This document shows positions 34,452-43,591 of a DNA stretch of 64,000 nt, in pieces; the stretch's first letter is position 1, and every line of letters starts with the position of its first letter. Below the pieces are notes generated by a model. It was not told where the DNA came from and did no database searches. It was given only the letters and a program-made list of their open reading frames with translations. A program made the position numbers and the translations under genes. Location: positions 1,252,501 through 1,316,500 of the forward strand of contig NZ_CP102428.1 of NCBI RefSeq assembly GCF_024652905.1. Direction: 5' to 3'. The stretch comes from Pseudomonas oryzihabitans. GTDB taxonomy: Bacteria > Pseudomonadota > Gammaproteobacteria > Pseudomonadales > Pseudomonadaceae.

Positions 34452-35182
34452 GCGCGTTCACAGACCCCCGCATGGGCGTCCCAGTGTTCGGCGAGATTGC
34501 GGGCGCGGGCCAGATTCTCGGTGATCAGCACCTGGTCGGTATGGCCCCAGGCGATGGCTTCCCGGGCCAGCAGCAGGGTCTCGGGAAAGTGCTGACGGAC
34601 CTGCTCCAGGTCGTGCAGCACGGCGATCACGGTACGGCCCTGGCCATGCCAGCGCCTGACGATGGTCAGCAGATCCGCGGTGGTGCGGGCATCGATGGCA
34701 GTGAAGGGCTCGTCCAGCAGCAGCACGGGCGCGTCCTGCAGCAGCAAGCGCGCGAACAGCACCCGCTGGAACTGGCCAGAAGACAGGGCGCCGACCAGGC
34801 GATCCTCCAGGCCTTCGAGGCCTACGGCATGCAACGCCTCTGTTGCTTCCTTCCGGTGTGCAGCGGTGACGCCGCGCCAGAGGCCCAAACCACACCAAGC
34901 GCCCAGCACCACAGTTTCCAGCACGCTGAGTGGAAAGCTGCGATCGATCTCCGCGGCCTGGGGCAGATAGCCCAGACGGCGTTGCGGCACTGCGCGGTTG
35001 ACCCGGCCGCTGATCGGTCGCAGGGTGCCGGCGATGGCCTTGAGCAGGGTGGACTTGCCCGCCCCATTGGGACCGACGATGGCGGTCAGACTGCCGGTCC
35101 GAAAGCACCCGCTGAGATGATGAATGGCTGGATGCCGCTGATAGGCCAGCGTCAAGTCCTGGAGTTCGATGGCAGCGCTCAT
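34448..35182 (-). CDS. znuC: Metal ABC transporter ATP-binding protein (ZnuC-like)
   Basis: A 244-residue ATPase. Walker A GPNGAGKST, Q-loop YLPQAAEIDRSFP, signature ALSSGQFQRVLFARLLLQ, Walker B VLLLDEPFTAID and the switch histidine in VLHDLEQV. ATG 35182 (MSAAIELQDL) overlaps the stop of a 38-residue upstream ORF. The SSGQ signature variant (LSSGQ) is common in the ZnuC/MntB group. Confidence 0.9.
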   Translation of the reverse strand: MSAAIELQDLTLAYQRHPAIHHLSGCFRTGSLTAIVGPNGAGKSTLLKAIAGTLRPISGRVNRAVPQRRLGYLPQAAEIDRSFPLSVLETVVLGAWCGLGLWRGVTAAHRKEATEALHAVGLEGLEDRLVGALSSGQFQRVLFARLLLQDAPVLLLDEPFTAIDARTTADLLTIVRRWHGQGRTVIAVLHDLEQVRQHFPETLLLAREAIAWGHTDQVLITENLARARNLAEHWDAHAGVCERA

Positions 35183-35295
35183 GGCAGGGCGACCGCCCAG
35201 CTCACGGCCAGCCACAGAGCGACCAGAGGAATGCAGGCGAGCGACAGACGAGCGGGTACGGAGAGCAGCAGCAGGGAAGGGCGCGGGGATGCCAT
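35179..35295 (-). CDS. 38-residue membrane microprotein heading the zinc operon
   Basis: Short frame MASPRPSLLLLSVPARLSL... ending in AVALP: mostly hydrophobic, one likely membrane segment. AAGG lies 8 nt before its ATG and its stop overlaps the ATPase start as ATGA, so it is placed to be translated and coupled. It lies directly after the Zur-like box. No family is recognised; it may be a small transporter subunit or only a leader for coupling. Confidence 0.5.
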   Translation of the reverse strand: MASPRPSLLLLSVPARLSLACIPLVALWLAVSWAVALP

Positions 35296-35322
35296 GATCG
35301 AGCCTTGGATAACGAAGCAAAA

Positions 35323-35335
35323 GTTATAACATAAC
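35323..35335. promoter_or_regulatory. Zur-like operator
   Basis: GTTATAACATAAC is an inverted repeat GTTAT-N3-ATAAC resembling the zinc-uptake regulator box of gammaproteobacteria. It is in an AT-rich patch 28 bp upstream of the first ORF of the zinc operon. Confidence 0.7.
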
Positions 35336-35467
35336 AAACGCTGCTTCGTCATCAGCTCGCCAGGGCCACTCCTGCAGCGAGGCAGCTGAGCGTCAGGACC
35401 GCTGGAGCGACGCTACCAACGATGGCGCACCGCGATAACCAGAGGCGGAGCGAACCGCTTCTTTCCG

Positions 35468-36586
35468 TCAAGCCGCCTGGGTTTCTGCCATCCGCTGTTC
35501 CAGCCGCTGCAGGAAGTTGAGCAGCAGGACCTCCTCCTCCTTCAACCCCTTGCGCTTGCGCGGTTTGGGCAGGGTGCAGAGGTCACCGGCCAGAAAGGCA
35601 TCCAGCACGCCTGGGTGGATATAGCACTTGCGGCATACTGCCGGGGTATTGCCCAGGGTGCGGGACACCGCCTTGACCATGTCCACCAGCTCTTTCTTGG
35701 CGTCGGTCTGGGTTTCACAACGCAACTCGCGTAGGGCTTCCAAGGCGAGGGCGCTGCCGGCCCAGGTGCGATAGTCCTTGGCGGTGAAATCCGCACCGGT
35801 CAGCTCGTGCAGGTAGGCGTTGACGTCGGATGAGGTCACGGTATGGCGTTCGCCATCGCCATCCACGTACTGGAAGAGGTGCTGGCCAGGCAACTCCAGA
35901 CACTTCTTCACGGTGCGTGCCAGCCGCGGATCGCTGACCTTGATGTCATGCTCCACACCGCTCTTGCCACGGAAGTGGAAGGCGATGGTATTACCGTGCA
36001 CCTCGGCATGCCGGTTGCGCAGGGTGGTGAGCCCATAGGACTTGTTGCTCTTGGCGTACTGGGCATTGCCCACCCGGATCAGGGTGGCATCGAGCAGGCT
36101 GATGACCGTGGCCATGACCTTCTCACGGCACAGGCCGCGCCGAGCGAGATCCTCTTCCACCCGTTGCCGCAGCTTGGGCAAGGCCTGCCCGAAGGCCAGC
36201 ATCCGCTCATACTTGTCGGTATCGCGGATCTCGCGCCAGCGCGGATGGTAGCGATATTGCTTGCGCCCGCGGGCATCGCGTCCAGTGGCCTGCAGGTGGC
36301 CATTGGCGTCCGAGCAGATCCAGACATCGGTATAGGCCGGTGGAATGGCCAGCTTGTTGATGCGTTCGATTTCCGCCTGATCGCGGATGCGTTCGCCCTC
36401 GGGCGTGAAGTAGGCCCACTTGCCACGCAGCTTGCGGCGGCTCAGGCCGGCCTGATTGTCATCGACGTAGTTGAGATCGGGCGGCAGGGGGGTACAGAGG
36501 GCGGTTCCGGTGTCGTCACGCTCATCGGCGGGGATGGGCAAGTCGGTCTGGGCGAGGCGTTGCATTACTTTCGAGCGAGAGGTCAT
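35468..36586 (-). CDS. DNA topoisomerase IB (poxvirus-type)
   Basis: A 372-residue enzyme that relaxes supercoils by a 3'-phosphotyrosyl intermediate. Active-site residues of the type IB family are visible: R171 (LIRVGN), K208 (FRGKSG), R273 (DYRTWAGS) and tyrosine Y322 in RKCYIHP. The N-terminal part (LNYVDDNQAGLSRRKLRGKWAYFTPEG) is standard for bacterial members. Monocistronic, divergent from a DUF3253 gene. Confidence 0.93.
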   Translation of the reverse strand: MTSRSKVMQRLAQTDLPIPADERDDTGTALCTPLPPDLNYVDDNQAGLSRRKLRGKWAYFTPEGERIRDQAEIERINKLAIPPAYTDVWICSDANGHLQATGRDARGRKQYRYHPRWREIRDTDKYERMLAFGQALPKLRQRVEEDLARRGLCREKVMATVISLLDATLIRVGNAQYAKSNKSYGLTTLRNRHAEVHGNTIAFHFRGKSGVEHDIKVSDPRLARTVKKCLELPGQHLFQYVDGDGERHTVTSSDVNAYLHELTGADFTAKDYRTWAGSALALEALRELRCETQTDAKKELVDMVKAVSRTLGNTPAVCRKCYIHPGVLDAFLAGDLCTLPKPRKRKGLKEEEVLLLNFLQRLEQRMAETQAA

Positions 36587-36646
36587 GACTGCACCGACGT
36601 TTTCCTGGTCGAAACGGTGGACTCCAGGAAAAGGGACCAGGTTCTC

Positions 36647-36904
36647 ATGACCGCACCCAAGCCGACCGACGTACAGCTGCGCGACGCCCTGCTGGGCAAG
36701 GCCCAGGCATGCCGTCCGGGCACGACCTTTTGCCCCTCGGAAGTGGCACGAAGTCTGGCCGCGGACTGGCGACCGCTGATGGAGCCCTTACGCGACACGG
36801 CACGGGAACTGGCTCGCGAAGGTCGACTGCGGGTGACGCAAAAGGGCGAATCCCTGGACCTGGAAGTGCCCTGGCGCGGTCCGATCCGATTAAGCTTGGC
36901 TTAA
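36647..36904 (+). CDS. DUF3253 family protein
   Basis: An 85-residue cytoplasmic protein of winged-helix character. The family pattern includes GTTFCPSEVARSLAADWRPLMEPLRDTARELAREGRLRVTQKGE, which resembles a DNA-binding fold, but no function is established. Begins MTAPKPTDVQLRD at ATG 36647. Divergent from topoisomerase IB; the RR boxes of the PepSY operon overlap its 3' end. Confidence 0.8.
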   Translation: MTAPKPTDVQLRDALLGKAQACRPGTTFCPSEVARSLAADWRPLMEPLRDTARELAREGRLRVTQKGESLDLEVPWRGPIRLSLA

Positions 36905-36927
36905 GCGGCGTTTAAGTTTCGATTAAT
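36889..36927 (+). promoter_or_regulatory. Four 11-bp-phased TTAA boxes (PmrA-type)
   Basis: ATTAAG (36889), CTTAAG (36900), TTTAAG (36911) and ATTAAT (36922) are each separated by exactly 5 nt. The middle two fit the PmrA-box pattern YTTAAK-N5-YTTAAK. They overlap the -35 position of a TACTCT -10-like element (36938-36943) before the PepSY gene. Probably bound by the regulator encoded three genes downstream. Confidence 0.65.
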
Positions 36928-36980
36928 GGCGGATCGCTACTCTGGACCCAGATCGAACAGCAACCAGAGAGAGAATCCTC

Positions 36981-37289
36981 ATGAAAAAGCTCACCGCCCT
37001 CGCGACCGCCGCCCTCCTGATCACCGGTGTGGGCGTCGCCCAAGCCCGCGACCTCGGTCCCGACGAAGCCCTCAAGCTGCGTGACAGCGGCAAGATCAAG
37101 AGCTTCGAGGTGCTCAACCAGGCCGCCATCGCCAAGCACCCGGGCTCGACCACCCACGAGACCGAACTGGAAGAAGAATATGGCCGCTACATCTACCAAC
37201 TGGAACTGCGTGACCCCAAAGGTGTGAAATGGGATCTGGAACTCGACGCCACCACTGGCGAAGTCCTGAAAAATCAGCGCGACGACTGA
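36981..37289 (+). CDS. PepSY-domain periplasmic protein 1
   Basis: A 102-residue secreted protein: signal peptide 1-22 (MKKLTALATAALLITGVGVAQA), then one PepSY domain with TELEEEYGRYIYQLELRDPKGVKWDLELDATTGEVLK. PepSY proteins are thought to inhibit peptidases or modulate sensors. First gene of an operon with a second PepSY gene and a two-component pair, suggesting that it tunes the kinase. Confidence 0.88.
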   Translation: MKKLTALATAALLITGVGVAQARDLGPDEALKLRDSGKIKSFEVLNQAAIAKHPGSTTHETELEEEYGRYIYQLELRDPKGVKWDLELDATTGEVLKNQRDD

Positions 37290-37585
37290 CCGTCGTCCTT
37301 GCCGGGCTGATCCTGCTCGGCGGCGTCTCTCCCCTGATTCAGGCCCGCGACCTGGATCAGGACGAGGCCCTCAGGCTGCGCAAGGAGGGGGTGATCCGGC
37401 CCCTGGAGACCCTGCTGCAGCGGGTCAACGAACGCTACCCCCAGGCCCGGCTGCTGGAAGCCGAGTTGGAAGAAGAAGACGGCCAGTATCGCTACGAGAT
37501 CGAGATCCTCGTTGGCGATGTGGTCCGTGAACTGGAAATCGGCGCGATGGATGGCGCCATCCTGAAGGACGAGGTGGACGACTAG
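37229..37585 (+). CDS. PepSY-domain periplasmic protein 2
   Basis: PepSY protein with the same core as its neighbour: ARDLDQDEALRLRKEGVIRPLETLLQRV and LEAELEEEDGQYRYEIEILVGDVVRELEI, so probably a tandem duplicate. The start is unclear. ATG 37229 overlaps the first PepSY gene by 61 nt and gives an arginine-rich leader before a hydrophobic signal segment (LTVVLAGLILLGGVSPLIQA). A CTG at 37286, overlapping the upstream TGA, would give a cleaner signal peptide. Its stop directly abuts the regulator ATG. Confidence 0.8.
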   Translation: MGSGTRRHHWRSPEKSARRLTVVLAGLILLGGVSPLIQARDLDQDEALRLRKEGVIRPLETLLQRVNERYPQARLLEAELEEEDGQYRYEIEILVGDVVRELEIGAMDGAILKDEVDD

Positions 37586-38251
37586 ATGCGCCTGCTGCTG
37601 GTGGAAGACGATGTGGCCCTGGCCGACGAGATCGCGGCGTTCCTCTCGCGCCAGGGTTACGCCGTCGACTGGTTGGCCGATGGCCGCGACGCCGCCTGGC
37701 AGGGTGCTCAGGAGCCCTATGACCTTATCGTTCTCGACCTGGGCCTGCCAGGTCGGCCAGGCCTCGAGGTGCTCGGAGAGTGGCGCGCCGCCGCGCTGGC
37801 GACGCCAGTGCTGATCCTGACGGCGCGCGACAGTTGGGCCGAACGCATCGATGGCCTCAAGGCGGGCGCCGATGACTACCTCACCAAGCCGTTTCACCCC
37901 GAAGAGCTGGGCCTGCGGATCGCCGCGCTGCTGCGGCGAGTGCGTGGCGTCGCCAATCAGCCACTGCTGCAAGCCGGGGGATTGGCGCTGGACGAGGCGC
38001 GCCAGTGCGTGGTCCGTGGCGGCGAGACCATCGCCCTCAGCGCGGCGGAATTTCGCCTGCTTCGCTGTTTTCTGCTGCATCCCGGCCAGATCCTGTCCAA
38101 GACGCGACTCAACGATCACCTGTATGACGGCGAGAGCGAGCGGGATTCCAATGTCATCGAGGTGCACGTCAATCACCTGAGGCGCAAGCTGGGGCGGGAC
38201 GTCATCGAGACCCGTCGCGGTCAGGGCTATCGCCTGGGCGGTGTCGATTGA
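37586..38251 (+). CDS. OmpR-family response regulator (PmrA/QseB-like)
   Basis: A 221-residue regulator. Receiver with D51 ([10 protein letters not shown]), acidic E7-D9 and K in [11 protein letters not shown]-terminal winged helix with [16 protein letters not shown] and [11 protein letters not shown]. Subfamily resemblance is to PmrA, QseB and TctD. Starts immediately after the PepSY2 stop and overlaps the kinase start. The phased TTAA boxes before the operon are its likely autoregulatory sites. Confidence 0.9.
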   Translation: MRLLLVEDDVALADEIAAFLSRQGYAVDWLADGRDAAWQGAQEPYDLIVLDLGLPGRPGLEVLGEWRAAALATPVLILTARDSWAERIDGLKAGADDYLTKPFHPEELGLRIAALLRRVRGVANQPLLQAGGLALDEARQCVVRGGETIALSAAEFRLLRCFLLHPGQILSKTRLNDHLYDGESERDSNVIEVHVNHLRRKLGRDVIETRRGQGYRLGGVD

Positions 38252-39594
38252 GATCCATCCAGACCCACCTCAGGGTCGGGCTGGTGGCCATCCTGCTGGT
38301 GGCCGGTCTGGTGCTGGTACTCGGCGGCGCCTGGCTGGTGGATCATGCCCTGCGCCGCTATCTGGAAACCGGGCTACGCGGCGAGACGGAAAATCTGCTC
38401 GCTGCCCTGGTACGCGGCCCCCATGGCCTGCAATTGGACGAGGGACGCCTGGGCAGCCTCTATACCCGGCCGCTGTCGGGCCGCTATTTCCTGATCGAGA
38501 TCCCGGCGCTGGATATCCGCTGGCGCTCGCGCTCGCTATGGGATGCGCAACTGGAAGCGCCGCCCGGCAATGGCTTGAGCGATACCCTGGCGGACGGTCC
38601 CAGTGGCCAGCGCCTGCTCACCTACCGCGCTGATTACCAGCGCTATGGCAAGACGGTGCAGGTCACGGTCGCCGACGACTACAACCCCTTGCTGGCCAAC
38701 CTGAAGCGTATCCTCGCCTTCGGCGCCCTGTTGGGGCTGGCGACCCTGCTGGTGGTCCTGCTGCTGCAGCGGCTGATCGTGCGTCGGGCGTTGCGCCCAC
38801 TGGAGCAGGTGCGCGAGCAGATCGCCCAGCTGCATCAGGGCCGCCGCTCGACGCTGGACGCCAGCGTGCCCACCGAACTCGCGCCGCTGGTGGCGGAAAT
38901 GAATGCGCTGTTGCGCCATACCGAAGAAGGCCTCAAGCGTGCACGGCATGGCATCGGCAATCTGGGTCATGCGCTCAAGACGCCCTTGGCGGTCCTCACC
39001 AGCCTGGCCGAGCGGCCGGAATTGCAGGGGTTGCCGGAGCAGCGCGACAGCTTGCGCGAACAGTTGGCGCGCATTCGCGAACGGCTGGAGCGAGAGCTAC
39101 GTCGTGCCCGACTGGCCGGCGAGGCCTTGCCGGGCGCTCATCTGGACGTCGCCGAGCTGCGCGAGCTCTGCGTGCTGCTCAATCGGCTGCATGGCGAGCA
39201 CCTGAGTTTCGACTGCCAACTGCCCACAGGGCTTCGGCTGCCCTGGGACCGTGAAGACCTGCTGGAGCTGTTCGGCAATCTGCTGGACAACGCCGGCAAG
39301 TGGGCGGATCGGCAGGTCCGGCTGGAGGTGGCGCAGGATGAGGAGGGCTATCTGATCCGGGTCGAAGACGATGGACCCGGTGTGCCGGAAGCGGAGCGCG
39401 AGGCCATTCTGGACCGGGGCTCCCGTCTGGACGAGGCGGTGGCGGGGCATGGGTTGGGCCTGGGGATTGCTCGGGACATCGTCGACAGCTGCGGCGGAAC
39501 CCTGGCGCTGGAGGTCGCGGCGCTGGGCGGTCTCGCCGTGGTGATCCGTCTGCCATTGCCTGGTGCCGGCACCAGGCATTCGTCCGGGAGATGA
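38248..39594 (+). CDS. Sensor histidine kinase partner of the PmrA/QseB-like regulator
   Basis: A 448-residue inner-membrane kinase. Helices at about 9-32 and 153-176 bound a periplasmic domain of about 120 residues; then HAMP and HisKA with H241 ([14 protein letters not shown]), N box [19 protein letters not shown] and [12 protein letters not shown] 38248 overlaps the regulator TGA, indicating coupling. The periplasmic domain is a natural site for contact with the two PepSY proteins; signal unknown. Confidence 0.88.
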   Translation: MRSIQTHLRVGLVAILLVAGLVLVLGGAWLVDHALRRYLETGLRGETENLLAALVRGPHGLQLDEGRLGSLYTRPLSGRYFLIEIPALDIRWRSRSLWDAQLEAPPGNGLSDTLADGPSGQRLLTYRADYQRYGKTVQVTVADDYNPLLANLKRILAFGALLGLATLLVVLLLQRLIVRRALRPLEQVREQIAQLHQGRRSTLDASVPTELAPLVAEMNALLRHTEEGLKRARHGIGNLGHALKTPLAVLTSLAERPELQGLPEQRDSLREQLARIRERLERELRRARLAGEALPGAHLDVAELRELCVLLNRLHGEHLSFDCQLPTGLRLPWDREDLLELFGNLLDNAGKWADRQVRLEVAQDEEGYLIRVEDDGPGVPEAEREAILDRGSRLDEAVAGHGLGLGIARDIVDSCGGTLALEVAALGGLAVVIRLPLPGAGTRHSSGR

Positions 39595-39661
39595 CTCTGC
39601 GGTCAAGTTTGTGGGCAAGGGGTCGATAACGCTCTGAGCTCTTGCGACCAAGGAGAACCCC

Positions 39662-41338
39662 GTGAGCCTGAAACTGAAAGTCACCCTGCTGGCAGTGCTG
39701 CCCGTTTGCCTCTTCACTGTCGTCCTGGGCGGCCTGTCCTATTGGGTGTTCCAGGCGCAGGCAACCAAGGATGTCGCCGATGCCCGCGAGCGGCTCATGG
39801 TGCAGAGTCGCAGCGCCTTGCAGAATACCGTCGAAACGGCCATGACCGTGGTCAAGCCGTTGTACGACAAGGCTGCTGACGGTGATACCGAGGCGCGTAA
39901 GGAGGCCATCCGCCTGCTGTCGGCCATCAGCTATGGCAAGGACGGCTATATCTTCGGCTACGACTCGAACGTCGTCCGGTTGTTCAAGGGCAACGACCCG
40001 GCCGGCATCGGCAAGAGCTTCAAGGACAACCGTGACCCGGCTGGCGTCTACCTCAACCAGGAACTGGTTCGGGTCGGCAAGGATGGCTCGCATTTCAGTC
40101 GCTACAGCTCTTCGCTGCCCGGCAACAAGGACGTGCTGGTGCCCAAACTCGCCTACACCGACTACCTGCCCAAATGGGATCTGGTGATCGGCTCGGCGGT
40201 GAATCTGGATGGTGTGGAGGCCGAGGTCGCTGCCGTGGCCCAGCAGGTCGCCAAGCGCACCCAGGACCAGCTCTGGCTGATCTTCGGCGTGGCCGGCGTG
40301 CTGCTGGTGGTGATCGGCATCGTCGCGCAGCTATTTGCCGCCCGCACCCTCAGGCCTCTGACGCAGATCCGGGAGAATCTCGACGACATCGCGGCCGGGG
40401 AGGGCGATCTGACCCGCCGCCTGCCGGTCAACGGGCGCGACGAGATCGGTGAACTCGCCGCCGCCTTCAATCGCTTCGTCGATCGCATCCAGGGCACCAT
40501 CGCCCAGGTCGTCGACATCACTCACCAGTTCACCGGTCTGCTCGACGACGTCGCCCAGCAGGCCCAGCGCACCGATCGCGACATGCAGCGCCAGCGCAGC
40601 GAAACCGACCAGGTGGCCACCGCCATCAACCAGATGTCCGCGGCGGCCCAGGAAGTGGCGAGCAGTGCCCTGCAGGCCTCCGAAGCCACCCGTCAGACCG
40701 AGGAGAAAGGTCGGCTGGCCCGCGAGACGGTTGCCACCAGCGTGGCGCGCATTCACGAACTGGTCGAGGAGGTCCGCCAGAGCAGCGTGTCCCTGGATGG
40801 CCTCAAGCAGGACGTGGGCGCCATCGTCGGCGTGCTCGACGTGATTCGCGCCATTGCCGAGCAGACCAATCTGCTGGCCCTCAATGCCGCCATCGAAGCG
40901 GCCCGGGCGGGCGAGGCCGGTCGCGGTTTCGCCGTGGTCGCCGACGAGGTACGAGCCCTGGCCAGCCGGACGCAGCAGAGCACCCAGGAAATCCAGGCCA
41001 TGATCGATCGCCTGCAACAGGCTACCGGCCGCGCGGTCGGGGCCATGGAACGCTCGGGCGGCATGGGCGAGGCCACTACGGCTCAGGCCGAGCAGGCCGG
41101 TAACGCACTGGTGGCGATCAGCGAGCTGATCGCCACCATCAATGCCATGAACAGCCAGATCGCCAGTGCCGCCGAAGAGCAGACGGCGGTGGCCGAAGAG
41201 GTCAATCGCAGCGTCCACACCATCGCCAGTGCCGTCGACAGCATGGCTCAGGGTGCCCAGCAAGGCGCGCGCAACACCGCCGGCATGGTCGGCCTGGGCG
41301 AGCGCCTGGACGGCCTGGTTCGTCAGTTTCGCGTATGA
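39662..41338 (+). CDS. Methyl-accepting chemotaxis protein with Cache sensor
   Basis: A 558-residue chemoreceptor. First helix at about 9-30; periplasmic single Cache domain ([28 protein letters not shown]); second helix about 202-226; HAMP; then the signalling domain with the hairpin tip [40 protein letters not shown]. No C-terminal CheR-binding pentapeptide; ends VRQFRV. GTG 39662 has AAGGAG 8 nt upstream. Ligand unknown. Confidence 0.92.
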   Translation: MSLKLKVTLLAVLPVCLFTVVLGGLSYWVFQAQATKDVADARERLMVQSRSALQNTVETAMTVVKPLYDKAADGDTEARKEAIRLLSAISYGKDGYIFGYDSNVVRLFKGNDPAGIGKSFKDNRDPAGVYLNQELVRVGKDGSHFSRYSSSLPGNKDVLVPKLAYTDYLPKWDLVIGSAVNLDGVEAEVAAVAQQVAKRTQDQLWLIFGVAGVLLVVIGIVAQLFAARTLRPLTQIRENLDDIAAGEGDLTRRLPVNGRDEIGELAAAFNRFVDRIQGTIAQVVDITHQFTGLLDDVAQQAQRTDRDMQRQRSETDQVATAINQMSAAAQEVASSALQASEATRQTEEKGRLARETVATSVARIHELVEEVRQSSVSLDGLKQDVGAIVGVLDVIRAIAEQTNLLALNAAIEAARAGEAGRGFAVVADEVRALASRTQQSTQEIQAMIDRLQQATGRAVGAMERSGGMGEATTAQAEQAGNALVAISELIATINAMNSQIASAAEEQTAVAEEVNRSVHTIASAVDSMAQGAQQGARNTAGMVGLGERLDGLVRQFRV

Positions 41339-41461
41339 TCCCGGGCGCGCCGGCCACGCTGGCGCGCCTCTTCGGGTCGAGTTGGGGGTGCTTATGGGAA
41401 CCCCACGGCTTCCGAGGCTCTAAGCAAGGCCTGTCATCCTTGTGTGGAATCGCGAAAGCCA

Positions 41462-42511
41462 ATGAAAAGTGCTCGGCTGGAAAACAAGACGTTCCTGATC
41501 CTGCTGGTGGTGGTCTCCCTGGCCTTCGTCTGGATCCTCACTCCCTTCCTGGGCGCGGTGTTCTGGGGCGCCATCCTCGCCATCCTGTTCGCCCCGCTGC
41601 AGCGCTGGTTTGTCCGCCGCTTCAACAACAGACGCAACCTCGGGGCGCTCTGCACCCTGTTCGTGATCCTGCTCATCGTCATCCTGCCAGTGGTGTTCAT
41701 CGCCATTTCCCTGGTGCAGGAAGGCTCGCTGCTGTACCAGCAGGTCAGCAGCGGTCAGCTCAACTTCGGCCAGTACTATCAGCAGATCTGGGGCGCGTTG
41801 CCGGGTTCGGTGCGTGGCGTGCTGGAGCGCTTCGGTGCAGGTGATCTGGATGGTATCCGCCAGAAGCTCTCCGAAGGTGCCATGCAGGGCAGCCAGTTCG
41901 TCGCGACCCAGGCCTTCAGCTTTGGTCAGGGCACCTTCCAGTTCCTGATCGGCTTCGGCGTGATGCTCTATCTGCTGTTCTTCCTGCTGCGCGACGGTTC
42001 GCAGCTGGTGGCGCTGATCCGCAAGGCCATTCCGCTGAGCGACATGCACAAGCGCAGCCTGATGGCCAAGTTCACCGCCGTGGTGCGCGCCACGGTCAAG
42101 GGCAACATCATCGTTGCCGTGGTGCAGGGCGCCCTGGGCGGCTTCATCCTCGGCGTGCTGGGCGTCCAGGGCGCGGTACTCTGGGGCACCCTGATGGCCT
42201 TCCTGTCGCTGCTGCCCGCGGTCGGCTCGGCGCTGATCTGGGTGCCGGTGGCCATCTACTTCCTGGCCACCGGTTCAGTGATCAAAGGGGTCATCCTGAT
42301 CGTCTTCGCCGTGGTGGTGATCGGTCTGGTGGACAACCTGCTGCGCCCCATCCTGGTCGGCAAGGACACCAAGATGCCCGACTACGTGGTGTTGATCTCC
42401 ACCATCGGCGGCATGTCGCTGTTCGGCCTGAACGGCTTCGTCATCGGCCCGCTGATCGCCGCCCTGTTCATGTCCACTTGGGATCTGTTCAGCCACCGCG
42501 ACGATATCTGA
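41462..42511 (+). CDS. AI-2E transporter (YdiK/PerM) family permease
   Basis: Inner-membrane protein of about 349 residues with 7-8 hydrophobic helices and the family's C-terminal motif (GLVDNLLRPILVGKDTKMPDYVVLISTIGGMSLFGLNGFVIGPLIAALFM). Members have been linked to autoinducer or ion/solute export; the AI-2 role is not general. ATG 41462 is chosen over GTG 41444. A GC-rich stem follows, shared with the convergent hexR gene. Confidence 0.87.
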   Translation: MKSARLENKTFLILLVVVSLAFVWILTPFLGAVFWGAILAILFAPLQRWFVRRFNNRRNLGALCTLFVILLIVILPVVFIAISLVQEGSLLYQQVSSGQLNFGQYYQQIWGALPGSVRGVLERFGAGDLDGIRQKLSEGAMQGSQFVATQAFSFGQGTFQFLIGFGVMLYLLFFLLRDGSQLVALIRKAIPLSDMHKRSLMAKFTAVVRATVKGNIIVAVVQGALGGFILGVLGVQGAVLWGTLMAFLSLLPAVGSALIWVPVAIYFLATGSVIKGVILIVFAVVVIGLVDNLLRPILVGKDTKMPDYVVLISTIGGMSLFGLNGFVIGPLIAALFMSTWDLFSHRDDI

Positions 42512-42517
42512 CGGCCA

Positions 42518-42543
42518 GCGTGCTCCGGGAAACTGGAGCACGC
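42518..42543. terminator. Hairpin between the permease gene and hexR
   Basis: Perfect 9-bp stem gcgtgctcc/ggagcacgc with an 8-nt loop, without a U-tract, in the 46-bp gap between two convergent genes. Confidence 0.45.
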
Positions 42544-42557
42544 GAGTGAGCTGTTCG

Positions 42558-43427
42558 CTAGCCCTGGTCGGGCTCGGAGGGATAGCGGGTCGCGACCAGG
42601 CTTTCCTTGACCTTGCGCAGGTGCGGCTGGAAATCCACGCCGCGCTTGAGCGTGACGCCGGTGGCCAGGATGTCCAGCACGGTGAGCTGGATGATCCGCG
42701 AGGTCATGGGCATGTAGATGTCGGTGTCTTCCGGCAACGGGATGTCCAGACTGTGGGTGCAGACCTTGGCCAGGGGGGTATTGCTGGCGGTGAGGCCGAG
42801 CACCGAGGCGCCGTTGTCCCGCGCCAGCTTGGCCACGTCCACCAGTTCGCGGGTGCGGCCGGTATAGGAGATGATCACGAACAGATCACCGGTCCTGGCG
42901 ATGGACGCGAGCATCCGCTGCATCAGTACATCCGAATGCGCCGACACCGCCATGTTGAAGCGGAAGAACTTGTGCTGGGCGTCCAGGGCCACTGGTGCCG
43001 AGGCGCCCAGGCCGAAGAAGTGGATCTGCCGCGCCTGGATCATCAGATCTACCGCGCGATCGACCGTACGGGCGTCCAACCGCTGGCGGGCGCTGTCCAG
43101 CGAGGCGATGGTGCTGCTGAAGATCTTTTCCGCGTAGGCCTCGGATTCGTCGTTGGCTTCCACCGCCTGACTGACATAGACCGCGCCGCTGGCGATGCTC
43201 TGCGCCAGCTGGATCTTCATTTCCGGATAGCCGCTCACGCCCAGGGAGCGGCAGAAGCGGTTGACGGTGGGTTCGCTGACCTGCGCCGCCTGGGCCAGGG
43301 CCGCGATGGTGTAGCGCGTGGCCTGCCGGGGATTCTGCAGGATGACCTCGGCGACCTTGCGCTCCGCGCGGTTGAGTTCGCCGATGCGGGTCTGGATGGT
43401 TTGCAGCAGGGTGCTGGCACGATCCAT
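42558..43427 (-). CDS. hexR: HexR, RpiR-family regulator of glucose metabolism
   Basis: Represses zwf-pgl-eda, edd-glk and gap in pseudomonads and is released by 2-keto-3-deoxy-6-phosphogluconate. Of 289 residues: RpiR helix-turn-helix at about 1-75 ([33 protein letters not shown]) and a SIS sugar-phosphate domain ([39 protein letters not shown]). AGGAG precedes the ATG. Divergent from zwf, the standard arrangement. Confidence 0.95.
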   Translation of the reverse strand: MDRASTLLQTIQTRIGELNRAERKVAEVILQNPRQATRYTIAALAQAAQVSEPTVNRFCRSLGVSGYPEMKIQLAQSIASGAVYVSQAVEANDESEAYAEKIFSSTIASLDSARQRLDARTVDRAVDLMIQARQIHFFGLGASAPVALDAQHKFFRFNMAVSAHSDVLMQRMLASIARTGDLFVIISYTGRTRELVDVAKLARDNGASVLGLTASNTPLAKVCTHSLDIPLPEDTDIYMPMTSRIIQLTVLDILATGVTLKRGVDFQPHLRKVKESLVATRYPSEPDQG

Positions 43428-43591
43428 GAGAACTCCTAGTGGTTGTTGTGCCTCTATCCTAAGGCTATAAAAGGTTTGGGCCGAGGTTACCCCTGCGCCG
43501 TATTTTTTAATATAAAGACTACGCGAATCGCCCCAGCTCCCCTATCATGGTGCTGGAATATCTCAAACTTTAAGTAAAAGAACGAATATTT

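Noticed and set aside
41444-42511. Quorum-sensing autoinducer-2 exporter
   Set aside because: The family name is misleading; no luxS-related context is present, so only a family-level call is made.
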